NCBI GenBank assembly: GCA_016859345.1
Contig: CM029120.1
Location: 6,256,501 to 6,320,500, forward strand
Length of the DNA: 64,000 nt
DNA from: Istiophorus platypterus
Taxonomy: Eukaryota; Chordata; Actinopteri; Istiophoriformes; Istiophoridae
Direction: 5' to 3'
The notes under the pieces are model-generated. The model was not told the origin of the DNA, did no database searches, and was given only the letters and a program-made list of their open reading frames with translations. Shown here piece after piece: positions 21,724 to 33,000 of this stretch (positions are counted from its first letter, which is position 1; each line of letters begins with the position of its first letter). The translations under genes and the position numbers were made by a program.

Positions 21724-22442
21724 ACTGTGCTCATTTCACAAGTTAATCATCTCTTTGTTACTCAGCCGACCCTCTGGATTGAAGAGCTTCTATTCGTTGT
21801 CTTACATGTGGTACAGTGCATTCAACTGCTTCACAGTTATTCTAATAGGCCTGATCATCAGCTTTCTCACAGGTAGGCGAGCACTTATTTGTACGCCTTT
21901 TTTCTATAGTCCAGGATGTTTCTTCACTGTCACATTTTAGCCCGTCTTCAAATGTAGATGTTTTCTATTTAGGCCCAATGAAAGAAGAGGATTTGACACC
22001 AGGAACTATCTATCCCTTGTTAGGGAAAGTGCTTTGTTTCCTGCCAGAACACCTCAAAAAGAAGCTCTGTTGTGTGACTCCTTTGGGACAGACTGTAAGT
22101 AAAATGATGGAGTTTCATGGCAGAATGAGCAATACTATTGAATCCCATCAGACATAATAACTCCTGCCATGTAATTTAACTCTCTTCTTATATGTGATCA
22201 TGTAAGTCATATTTTAAGTCCTAGTTATGTATAGTTGATAAAATCGGTTATTTAATCTGTCCTTCTTTATTCATTTTCTAAAATTCTTCTTATAGCTCTC
22301 AACACAACAACGGCGGCCTCCACAACACAAGGAATTCAACGGATTGGCCTTCCAACAAGAGGATGGACCATCACAGGAAGAGACGGAGCGCTTTCTTCCT
22401 GATGCTCACACACGTTTCGTGGAGCTTGAAACAGCTGTGTGA
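14843..22442 (+). CDS. slc5a6: Sodium-dependent multivitamin transporter SMVT (SLC5A6)
   Basis: Plasma-membrane sodium symporter for biotin, pantothenate and lipoate, of the solute:sodium symporter family. Coding exons: 14843-15190, 15301-15366, 16170-16221, 16310-16377, 16783-16937, 17508-17648, 18596-18725, 19142-19230, 20185-20297, 20391-20461, 20554-20640, 21475-21647, 21766-21872, 21973-22094, 22296-22442. The total is 1869 nt, 622 residues, with frame preserved at all 14 junctions; human SMVT is 635. Seen: LDYVIFTVLLAASMGIGVYY (first membrane segment), FLMADRSM, LIASFQSAVAIIGVPAEIY, GLLIPAHVFIPV, GGLKAVIWTDVFQT, LYGVNQAQVQRYLSSRTE (family signature), GLPGLPGLFIACLFSAALS, the STISSAFNSLATVTMEDL block and FGMVGGPILGLFSLGMFFP. 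Possible N-glycosylation sites (NNT, NTT, NVS) lie in a late extracellular loop (exon 21475-21647). The tail after the last membrane segment is hydrophilic. Confidence 0.97.
15600..15975. repeat. Percomorph dispersed repeat in slc5a6 intron (GCTAGCCTGGCTC type)
   Basis: Carries GGGGAAACTGCTAGCCTGGC, then CTCTAA-GCTC-TTAATTAAC, ACAAACACCAAAGTGTAAAA, CAGCCTTTATGCAAAGCTGA and CTTCATATTTAACGGACAGA. I recognise this order as a very abundant percomorph repeat. A related copy occupies 52505-52990 and end fragments lie at 34690-34830 and 54150-54235. Confidence 0.65.
17216..17430. repeat. Composite microsatellite (CT)n-(CA)n-(TG)n
   Basis: About 24 bases of CT are followed by about 70 bases of CA-rich and then about 110 bases of TG-rich repeat, with TATA interruptions. 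Because CA and TG arms are complementary and lie head to head around a few spacer bases (near 17310-17316), the block can fold into a long hairpin. It sits in the slc5a6 intron between exons 16783-16937 and 17508-17648. Confidence 0.9.
18105..18530. repeat. Percomorph dispersed repeat (GCATGTTAACATGCTAAAC type) in slc5a6 intron
   Basis: Shows the ordered phrases TCAAAAACCACTGAAGGGAT, GTCATGAAATTTGG, ACTTTGGTGATCCCTTAAC, TTTTCCTGTAGCGCATCCAT, ATCAGGTCATAGTTTCAATT, CTAATGACACTCCCATCAGC, GCTAGCATGTTAACATGC and TTAGCATTTAGCTCAAAGC. This is a repeat I recognise as widespread in percomorph genomes. It ends about 65 bases before the acceptor of slc5a6 exon 18596. Confidence 0.7.
19778..19858. repeat. 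(TG)n microsatellite with TATA interruptions
   Basis: A TG run with imperfect TATGTATATG and GAGTGTG interruptions, next to the repeat fragment that begins at about 19862. It lies in the slc5a6 intron between exons 19142-19230 and 20185-20297. Confidence 0.85.
19862..20045. repeat. Dispersed repeat fragment (TTTATTAGGCACACC type)
   Basis: Begins TTTATTAGGCACACCTAACT, then AAAACCAAGGCAGTCTAAT, and ends in a GTATATAATCCATCAT segment. A second copy begins at about 56318 (TTTATTAGAAACAGCTAGCT, AATGCAGTCTAATA) and a weak fragment is near 9786. The layout matches a common fish interspersed repeat. Confidence 0.6.
21697..21723. repeat. Poly-T run in slc5a6 intron
   Basis: An uninterrupted run of about 27 T lies 40 bases upstream of the acceptor for exon 21766-21872. 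It may extend that intron's polypyrimidine tract and is likely to vary in length. Confidence 0.85.
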
Positions 22443-23130
22443 TATCGCAGTCTCTCAAGAGAAAGAGGAAAACAGTTAAGAAAAAAAAAGCATCTTTACA
22501 CAAAGAACTTGGACAAAAAACATGTATGTATACTGTTGACTTTGCTCGGTGATGGAGGATGTAATTAAATTTGCACTGTAAAATGCTGCAGCGAGGTCAA
22601 AGCTGAACAATGTTCAGTCAACGTTAATGCTAGGTTTTTGTTTTTTGTTTATCTACTGGCTTCTTCATGTCTTGAAGAAAATACTTGCAGCTAGAATCAA
22701 GATGTGCAGCTGAGCCTCTAACTGCTTTACAAATGTTTGATTTATATACAGTCTTGGTCAACTTCCTGTGCATGATCACTGATTTACATTCAGTTGGTAT
22801 CTCACATGTATACATGTGAAAATAACACACTACGCTGCTTTTGCATCAACTGAATGAGGTAACATGAACTTCAGAGGCACTCAAAATTTTTTATTGTATT
22901 GTATCCACCACTGTTTATACGGTACTCAACTGTTTTCGCACTGCTGCAACTCAAATGGTCCCGTGTACTCTGGTGAGATAATAGTGCCTCATTTTTAAGA
23001 ATGTATGAGTGAATTTTCACTGTAATGCAGCTGAAACTGAAAAAAAAACTTTCTAAAATGGATTAAAGATTTTTTAGTTAATCCTTTCTATAGCTTTGTC
23101 CACTTATTTTTATACAACTAAAAAAATAAA
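22443..23130 (+). other. slc5a6 3' untranslated region with candidate poly(A) signal
   Basis: AT-rich, non-coding sequence after the slc5a6 stop. The first clear AATAAA on the plus strand that I noted is at 23125-23130, a reasonable end for the transcript. Confidence 0.5.
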
Positions 23131-25285
23131 GCAAATCGTAATAGTTTAATTCAAAAATATAAAAAGATCTTATCTCAAGCTCCTCTTGCATAACTACCTT
23201 TTTTCTGATTTAAAGCCACTATGAAGACCTTTAGTTAAGCTTTTTATTAATATATTGTAAAAGTTCAGTCTCTAAGAATTAAAATGAACTTTGAGCTTTC
23301 TTCCATAATTAATGGCTTCTAATGGCTTGGAGGTTACTGCTGGTTAATGTGGTGTTTATGGGCCTCACTTTCCATCACTATTTCATACTTATTCCTTTGT
23401 CTGACATGAGAAACAGGAAAACATGTAAATGAGAGCTGCTTTATTGGGAACTGGGCTATATTAAATTAATTTATAAGTGAGCACAGAGAGTTGGAGAGAA
23501 ACAAACCAATAGAGAGCAGTTCAGCCACATATCGGGTTTGACCTGGTCTAGATTTAAACTTAATTTAACCAGCAGTCTCGAGATATATTCTAAAAATGGC
23601 AGTGTAGAGTATTAAACACAGAGTCATAGATTAATTTACATTATTAACATGTAGCACAATAGCATAGCATGATATAAGACAATCTTTTTTTTTATGTTTG
23701 TGGATAGTACAGACAGTTTTTCCAAAAGCCACTATCATTGAGTTGCCTCCATCAGTCATAAGTTGAGAAAGATGACATGGATACTGTATATCTGGTGCAT
23801 ATTTATTCATTAGGTCAGACCCAGGTCATGCATTTGTAATATAGTGTTTAAATAATTTCATCTGTGGGTGTACAGTGTTATATAACTTGATTTGGTCCAG
23901 AAAAAAAGTACTGGAGCTATTTTTTAGTTTAAAAAAACTCCTTTTAGAATAGAATTCTATGAACCTGAAATAAGTAACTAACTGTCACATTAACATTTAA
24001 TAAGGTTTCATCTATTACAGTATACACAACTTTTGACGTGCCATAAACTGAACATTTACATTCGCAACAAGTGAAATCTTTGTTGTGAGATCAAAGTTTT
24101 TCACCAGCGAATAGGCTTATCCAAACAGGATCAAAATACGGAAGTGTGCTATCACAAAGCTCCTCTGTACTCTGCTTACATAAAGGTCCCATACACGAGG
24201 GTTACAAAATAATTCTAGCCAATAAACACTGCATAAAACTTAGTTACAAACCATATAATACCTTTTATGTGCTATCATTTGCCTTTATTGCCTTTTTTTT
24301 TGCATGCGTCAGTGCTCTATGTGAAATGTCATCTAACCCTTTACATTTGTATACATGCCATTTAGAAATATCAGAAATGCCCTTTGCATCAGTGATGAAG
24401 TACACGCTTAGGAAGGTTGACTGTCCTGCTCGACCTACTGACGCGCCTCCAGGCGAATCAAGTAAATTTGCAACATACAACAAAGACACAGCAAAGACAC
24501 AGATCCATATTTCTGCAGAGTCTTTTTTTCATGTTTGACTTTGTAAAAAGAAATGTTGCCTGCAAGTGCCACTGGGCATAACCTGATGGAAAAAGACTGA
24601 AGAACTTGAGGAGGTTTAAGAGAGCTCCAGGAGGTTGTACTTAGACAAAGCGGGGCTCTTTAGTAGCAGTCTAATAATTGTTGAACCATTTCACCCATAA
24701 CCACAAATAGTATCTCCGTGTTGGGGCCAGAGGAAAAGTCAGGGGATTCATTCGGGGGGGAAAAAAGAGAAAAGATTATTGCCAATCCATCTAGTTCATG
24801 TTGAGATATTTCACTCAATAAGTGAAAGGTTTACTGAGTAACCTTGAGATACCTAAAATAAATCCCGCCGTGTTTTTCCATTCATTCATTCAATACCACA
24901 GGAAAACAGGTGCACAGTGTCCAACCTTTTCCTGTGTGTTCCGCCTGCTGTCTGCTTTGATTCTGAGTAGGGAGCAAGGAAGCGTCTCAAGTGATAAGAC
25001 TCGAGTCCGGCTGAGCTCAAAGGCCGCTGGCGTGAATGTTAAATTGCTGTCAAACTGCATATCATATTACACACTGTAACATTGTTTTGACAGCCTGACA
25101 TATAAGCCCTAAATTGATTTATATCAAAAACACCGTCTAGTCTCTGTTTTTGAAAGTCAAATTGGTCCTATGTAGCGGCCTCTTTAACTTTGCATATCTA
25201 CCTGGTGTGGATATGCGCTACTCAGCCAGCTACTGATTATATACGGTGATGTCCTGGAAACTGGCTTTGGTCTCGTGTTATTCAT
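23131..25285. other. Intergenic stretch without supported genes
   Basis: AT-rich DNA. The open frames here (for example 24146-24538) show no recognisable domain, no good start context and no splice partners. I see no RNA gene. Confidence 0.5.
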
Positions 25286-25374
25286 TTCCTTGTAAGCTGC
25301 TGCAGCAGCAACAGCTCTGTCATCGTGCTGCTGTTGTCTGTTCACGGTTCGCTGATACAATTCGAGGAAAACAG
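25286..25374 (+). other. Candidate untranslated first exon of the adhesion GPCR
   Basis: A segment with higher GC than its surroundings ends at a strong donor (AAAACAG then GTGAGT at 25375). The next downstream acceptor, TTTTCATTTTCAG ending at 25928, opens the exon carrying the receptor ATG. The 5' limit is a guess. Confidence 0.45.
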
Positions 25375-25935
25375 GTGAGTTCATCTGTGTGTACTGAATA
25401 ACTGATGTTTCAGCAGCTTTAAAGGGCGGCGAGAACTTGAATATTTCAATGTAATAACAAATCTTTTGATTTTTTTCGGTAATGTGATCAATTACTCTGA
25501 ATGCATAATTCCTTTTTTGTATTTAAGTTATTTCCTCAGTATAGTCATAACTATTATCTAACATGCCATTTTGTACAAACACACAAATTATGGGACCTTG
25601 CTCAGAATCTTAAGAAAATATTGCTCGTATCTCGGTGTTATAAATTTAAAAAAAGTAGAGATGTCTGAGTTCCATTGCCATAAAGTTTCAGATTTCTTGA
25701 TGTCTATAATACCATGTGTTCAGAGGTGTTTTTATATTCTGCCAGCTTAATGTATGTAACTGGGAAGGACAAAAAGTTAGAAAACTTATAGTATAATGTA
25801 GTACAGTGCAACACTAACTTTTAACTAACATTTCCAGTAGTGTCACCAAGAACCAAACATGATCAACTTTGTAAAATCAGTGAGTCACCAGAGGCAAATT
25901 TAATTGACCTTACATTTTTCATTTTCAGGAACAGG

Positions 25936-26627
25936 ATGCGGGCCTTTATATTTCTGTATATCATGGGACTAAACATCTCTCTGGTTAGTCAGTAACACAG
26001 GATTACACTTCAGAGCTGAAAATTCCAGACTGCAACATTGAATCGCATTAAATGTAATCATTTTCTTTTTTACTTTTACAGGCCACTGGACAAGGTAAAA
26101 TGATTTACCTGAGTTTCAAAATGAGCAAATTGTTTTCAGCTTAACATTGTTCTTAAACAGACAGTGATGGCTTGATGGCTTTCTGTTTCGTATGTTTCAG
26201 GCATGTCAACACAAGTGTATTACGCCAATCTGACAATAGAGAAAAGTGCACTGGAAAACATAACTGGTTTACTGACAAATTTTAAGATTGTGTCCGACAT
26301 GACCATTGATAAACTTACAAAGACAACAAGTAAACATTTTTGTATTTTTGTAATATTTCACTGCATCTTTTGATTGATTTTATTTGGGGGAAAAAAAGAA
26401 TTGATCCCAGAGTAACACTATTGGGCTTTTTTTTCTTTTTTTTTTCTACTAATGTAAGAATGTGAGAATGTGTCGAACATCACAGAGTGTAGCTGCGAGT
26501 CAGGCTACAGGTGGAGTGATAAAGTTCGTCAGTCCAGCGAGAAAAATTGTCGCACCGACAAATGCACCTTCCCCCAAGGCTCAGCTCACATGTGTGTGTC
26601 AAACACCACAGGTACGAGGATACACTT

Positions 26628-26666
<39 letters not shown>

Positions 26667-28873
26667 CTGCGCTTGTGTGTTTTAAGTTTATCAAGCATGT
26701 AAGCGACCCAAAAACCGACCTCTTTTTTTTCTTCACAGTCACCATCAAAGGATCATTTACTTTAAGGGGATTTTCGTATTACAACTGTCTGTCAGAAGAA
26801 CAGACTCAGGAATTTAAGGATTGCAATAACAATCTGACAGAAAAGGTAAAAACAAAAACATTAATGAATAAACAGCAGAGTACTCAATTAATAGTAAGGA
26901 GAATAATGTAGAATGATGTAATTAATTTAGGTATTTTAATATTCAAATAATATGCCGACATGTGAAAAGTTATTAGGGGAATGACTTGTTGCCTTTCAGA
27001 TAAAAAAAGTGTACAGCACTTTCGTGGGATTCAGTGTCTTCAAAATGACCCGATACAGGTATTTGCTTTGCTTACAGATACAATAGTTGGTATTATATTT
27101 ACACAGGTCTGTTTTCAGTATGTGACTAAAAGCTGTATTTTATTTATTTATTTAATTTTGTCACTGAAGTCCTGGAAGCGTCATCGCAGATTTTGAGATG
27201 ACTGTCATTTATAACATCAACCCGCAGGACCTGTTGAAAAAATCAAGCGACCTGTGCAAAACTCTGTCAGCCTCACTGAGGCTGGAAACCACAGGTAATT
27301 GTGTCTGATGGAGAGTGGGATGCACCTCTTGTGATTCATTTTCATAGTTTGTCTTTTTTAAATGTAGTCTTTAATGAAACACAAATTAATAATTAATTGA
27401 TTGACTAAAAAGGCCAACCGACCCTTTAACAGTGCTGTTCTACTGTTTTCTGTGAAATCCCATTGTTTGACAAAAAACAAAGAGACAAAAACAGTTTAGT
27501 GACACTGCCACTGAGAGAAATGTGGGATCATTTCATTCAGTTTCAAGGTAGGGGCACATAACAAAGATAATAACTCGGTTATGACTTTAAGCAAAATTGT
27601 AGACTCCCAAAAACTACCCTGACCCCCAGACAGAAACGGCTCATACCTCCTGGTTGTTGCATGTGGTACTCATGGCTTTCTCCACAGGTATTGTCTCTTT
27701 AAAGATGCCACCTAACCCAGTCAGGTATCACAGCCAGGCGACACTCAACTGCTCCTCAGCGGAGAACCTGGGCGGCCCACCAGAGGTGTACCTGAGAAGA
27801 CAGGAGGGAGAAGTGAACATAACCAACGGCACAGAGTTAAAGCTGACTTCAGGACCACGCTTTACCAATCTCATTATCAAAGACACAACAGAGGTCTGGA
27901 GAGGTAAGGTTTGTTTCAGCCACTGTACGGCTGCTTTACACACATTCTGCCTGCCATTTGTCTCAGGGCGTGTGTTTGTGTGTGTAAGTTAGTCATCGGT
28001 GGTGGGAGTTAACAAAGTACATTTACCCAAGTACTGCACTTTTATTGTTCTTGTTCTTGAGTATTTCCATTTTATGCCACTCAGCTCCACTGCATCTTTT
28101 GAGGGAAATGTACTTTTTACCCCACCACTTTTGTAGGTTAAAGTACCAATGTCTGTTTACATCCTGGATAGAGTATTACTGCAAATGCAAAACAAAAGTT
28201 CTAGAAAAAAAAAAAAGATATAAGAAATTTCCACAAGTGAAATGAGTTGAATCAGAGTTGGATGGGTCCAAAAACTACAAGTTTGAAAATGAAAAAAAAT
28301 TAATAAATACAAATCTGTGGGGTTGAACGCGTGCTTTGACTTTCCGTACAAAACATATGATCAACAAGACAAAAATATGATGGATTGTTGTCGGTTAAAC
28401 TGCAAAACAACAGGGGGGATATAATCACCTGCAAGTTTTACACGTCATGGCCTTAAATCTCAAAGCTGCTTTTGTTTGGTTTTTGTTTGGTTTTTGTTTG
28501 GTTTTTGTTTGGTTTTTGTATTTTTTGTTTTGTTTCCCGCCCTTTAGGAAATTACACGTGTTCCTTCCGTCAAGGGCAGTCGTCGGCCATCATAATTCAC
28601 AAGGCCAGCGCTATGCTGGAGGTGGCCCTCCTGCCGACCATCCACACCAACGTGTTGCCGCAGTTCCCGAGCTGCAAGGACAAGGACATCGTGAAGGTGG
28701 ACATCAAGTGTGAGATAGACAAGAAGAGCGAAGCGTATAATGTGACCTGGACGAGCTCAGACACGGCCCTTAGAATAATAGAAAACAGGCGTAATGGTGG
28801 GTACTTTTTTTTAAGGGTTTCATCTCGTTGGCCCAGTATGTCATCAATGTGCAAGCCTCTCACGGCAATGCTT

Positions 28874-28932
<59 letters not shown>

Positions 28933-29150
28933 CCCCGGCAGATTTTCCCGAAGGAACGCTTGTTTATGCAGCCAAGGTGGTGGTTAGCTGCAGCACGGGG
29001 GAACCCAGGGGAAACCCGCAAGTGGTGTGCCAGTTTCAGAACACGCTCGGTCAAACGAGAAACGCTTCAGTTAATATCATTATCATATATGGTATGTTTT
29101 AATATTATGTCAGTAAAAGAATGGTTATGTCCACTATCACTTGGTATTTG

Positions 29151-29215
<65 letters not shown>

Positions 29216-30003
29216 CATAAATACACACACCCAGCGGGTAAAATAAGTATCGAACACGTGAATATTTTTTCTCATTAAATATATTTCTAATGGGGCTATT
29301 GTAATGAAATTTTCACCAAATGTCAGCAACAACCCATGCAATCCACACATGCAAAGAAATCAAACCATAGATGTCCATAAATTAAGTTGTGTGTAATAAT
29401 GTGAAATGACACAGGGGGTTGACACAGTAAGTGTGTTCAATACTTTTTCCCTGTGTCATTCCATTTTATTACACATAACTTAATTTCTGAACTTATTTGT
29501 TGTGGTTACTTTGTATGGATGGATTGCTTTGGTTGTTACCAACATCCTGGCTGTTCTCCGACCTGTCTCATCAACAAGTACTCTAGAGACTGTTGTGTGG
29601 GAAAATCCCAGGAGATCAGCAGTTTCTAAAATATTCAAACCGGCCCTGTCTGGCACCAACAATCACACCACATTCAAAATCAATGAGATCACATTTTGCT
29701 TACCTGTATCTGCATGACTTTACGCATGCGTGACTTTGTGATTGGTTCATTGGATAACTGCATGAAGAAGGTGTACAGGTGTACAGGTGTTCTTGATAAG
29801 GTTCCCAGTGAGTATATAGTGCAACCACTTGTGGAAAAGTAGTCCTGCAGTGCAATTCTAGAAGTCATCATGTATGAACTATGTGTAGTATCATGGTATA
29901 GGTATGAAAAATAAATACAATAAACACCATGATATACCTTAGTATGTTATGTTAAAAATGTGTGCAGTATATGTAATATGAACACACTACGGATTAATAA
30001 CAC

Positions 30004-30095
<92 letters not shown>

Positions 30096-33000
30096 AATAG
30101 AAATACAAGGGAATACCATGATAAGCATATAATCTAATACATAGAGATATAATTAAAACAATATAATATTAATATAGGATTATTTTTTGGTGATATAAGT
30201 ACTGCATTATAATATAGTACTTCTTACACTAATACTCCCATAATTAAAAGCTAAAATAAGTAAACTTGAGGTTAGAATATTTTTTCACAGACATGTTCAC
30301 AAGGTCAGTAATGTGACCTGTGACCTCTCTGGCTTTTGCCTATCCCCAGTTGGGGAACCATTTACTCAGGGCATATTAATCGAGTGATGAAGGGTTGACT
30401 GCTTTTGGACACAGCTGATATTTCTATGATTTCTGAAATATTTTGTACCGTAACATGCGGCAACTGAGTGTCAGATTAACGTCTTGTTATCCTCAGGTTA
30501 ACCTTGCACTAATTCTTTTCGTTACCGTGCATAATAAATGACAAATCAAGCCTTAACTTTTTTTTTCTTCTTTGAAACAGCTGGTGACCAGTACTGCGCG
30601 GCTCAAGGCGACTGGAAAATGGCCAAAGCCGGATACACTGCAGTGTTAAAATGCAAGAATGAAGATGGACAAAGAAGAAGAAAATGCAATAAAAGGTAGG
30701 GCTTCAAAATTTTTTTATCATTCAATATTCTGCCAATTATTTTTCAGACTTACTGACTACTGTCCACAAAAAATTCCCAACACATTTTTTTTGTTTTGTC
30801 TAAAATTTAAACTGAGCTGAAACTAATGAGGTTTGGGCTTTTTTTTTTCTTATAAAATAACTTAAACGATCAATCAATAGTCAAATTTTAATTTTTGATG
30901 ATTTATTTTCTGTTCAATCGATTGATCGACTGATCGTTCCAGAACTAAACCTGCGACATGGGAAGAGGAGGTGTCCAATTGTGTGAACCCGGAGGTGAAT
31001 AGTTTGCTGCAAAGTGCAAATGTAAGCCTAACTTTCCTAACTGAAGAAAAGCTATGACATACTGAGAGCCTAAAGACATACCACAAAATGATGTTTTCGC
31101 AGAAGGGATTATATCAAGTTCTTATGCATCAAATATTTAGCATTAGTTTTTTGGTTTGTTTTTTTGTCGTTGTTTGTTTGTTTTTTGTTTGTTTTTGCTT
31201 GTCCCTGGCGATTTATGTTTTGACACAATTTATCAGCACCCATAAATCACCATTGTTGTTACAGAGGGTTGACAGTGGACTCGGCTCAGTGGAAGAAAAC
31301 ACTGTGGCGGTATTTTCCAGCCTCTTGAATGTCACCAATAACACAGAGAAAATCAACTCTGTTGCCAGCATGAATGCATCAGTTTATGTCCTCTCAACCT
31401 TGAGTCAAAAGCTAAATCAAAAGCTAAATCCGATAACTAATGACTCGGCAGCAGATGTAAGTATAACAGTATAACATAATCTTTGATTATCATCACTGAA
31501 TGTTATCACCAGGTTTTAACTGATGTGGAGTTGAGAAAGGGAATAACCAGTACTTGTAGTACTCCCATTTTTCCTTCAAAGTTATAATCCTTAAGATTTT
31601 CATGAAATCACACCCTGTTTTTTATTACTATTCATGGTTGATATTTGCCAGGCTAGTATGTAAAGTGAAAAATTAACAGTCTTACTATTTAGCCTTCAGC
31701 CCACTTTACACCATGTCAGATCTGCATTAGGTTAAAGTTATTGCAAACCAAAAATATCCCGTTGCTGCTGTTTCACATCGAAGGCGCTCACAGGGTGAAT
31801 ATTGTGGGGGATTATATCATAAAGAAGCCACGGCAAATGCAACGTATTGTCACCCGGCCAGACCTGATAATTCATCAAAAATGCACCAAAAACAAGACGA
31901 TAATCATTTTGCAGCATTTTCTGACTTTATATCGCAGGGAAAAATGGAAACACAATGACTAGATGAAGTGAGCTGATAGATGAGAAGACTTTAACCCCTT
32001 TAACATCTCAGAAACTTAAACAACTTTACTGAACTTTGCTGTCAGGTTTCCCCAGTTCCTCTACTGTTGTATTTCTAATGTTTGTTCTAGTATTTAAACC
32101 GCTTACCACAAGCATTTTCATATCCACCAGGATAGAGATCTTTAAGGATTATAGCTTTAAACTTCCATTAATGATTATTTTGTGCAAATAATTGTTATAA
32201 ATACTGTCAAAAAAACATGTTTTCCATGTATCCATGTAACAAAATTTTTTTAATACAACCAGCAAACATGTACTAAAGTCAACTGCAATTATAACAAGCT
32301 TTTTTTCTTTGCAGAACTTTTTGGAATCATCTAGCAATTTGCTTCAGAAGTCTCTTGAAAAATCTTGGGAAGGACAAGCTGAGGGAAGCAATCTTTCATT
32401 GGCTGAGATATATATGAGTTCTGTTGAGCGATTAATTAGTATGACAAACCTAACGCGAATCAATAAAAAACCAAACTTAGAGGTAAGCACATGCAAAAGC
32501 GAACCGGGGTCAAAATGTAACAACAGTGTGTTCAATGTCAGTGTCAGTCTTGAAAGTCAAAATCCTACTAATGTAAAAACAACTGGATTTAAACAACTGG
32601 AGAAGTATTTGCCCAACAAAGACAAGAAATACATACCTAACAGCATTGTTGTATCAACAACTATTGACAGCGATCACTCAGATCCAGTTGTGGTTCACAT
32701 TGACTTCCCGTTGCTCAAGATGAGGGATAAAAATGTCGAGATGAAGTGCGTCTCATGGGACAACACCACCAGAAAATGGTCAAAAGAGGGATGCAAATGG
32801 ATACCTGATTCTAATAACGGACACTGCGAATGCACGCATTTGTCCTCATTCGCCATTCTGATGTCTTTGCATCCGTTGGAGGTCCCTGGGTTGACTGTGT
32901 TATCTTTGGTCGGACTGTCTGTATCAGTCATATCTCTAATTATTAGTATTGCGATAGAGGTGACCGTCTGGAGGGCTGTAGTCAAAACAAACGCTTTATA

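Noticed and set aside
24146..24538. 130-residue open frame in the intergenic stretch after slc5a6
   Set aside because: No domain, ordinary AT-rich composition, no splice partners; length is within chance.
26462..26911. 149-residue frame overlapping receptor exons
   Set aside because: It is an out-of-frame reading of the receptor exons at 26459 and 26739; the true frame keeps the cysteine-rich and SEA motifs.
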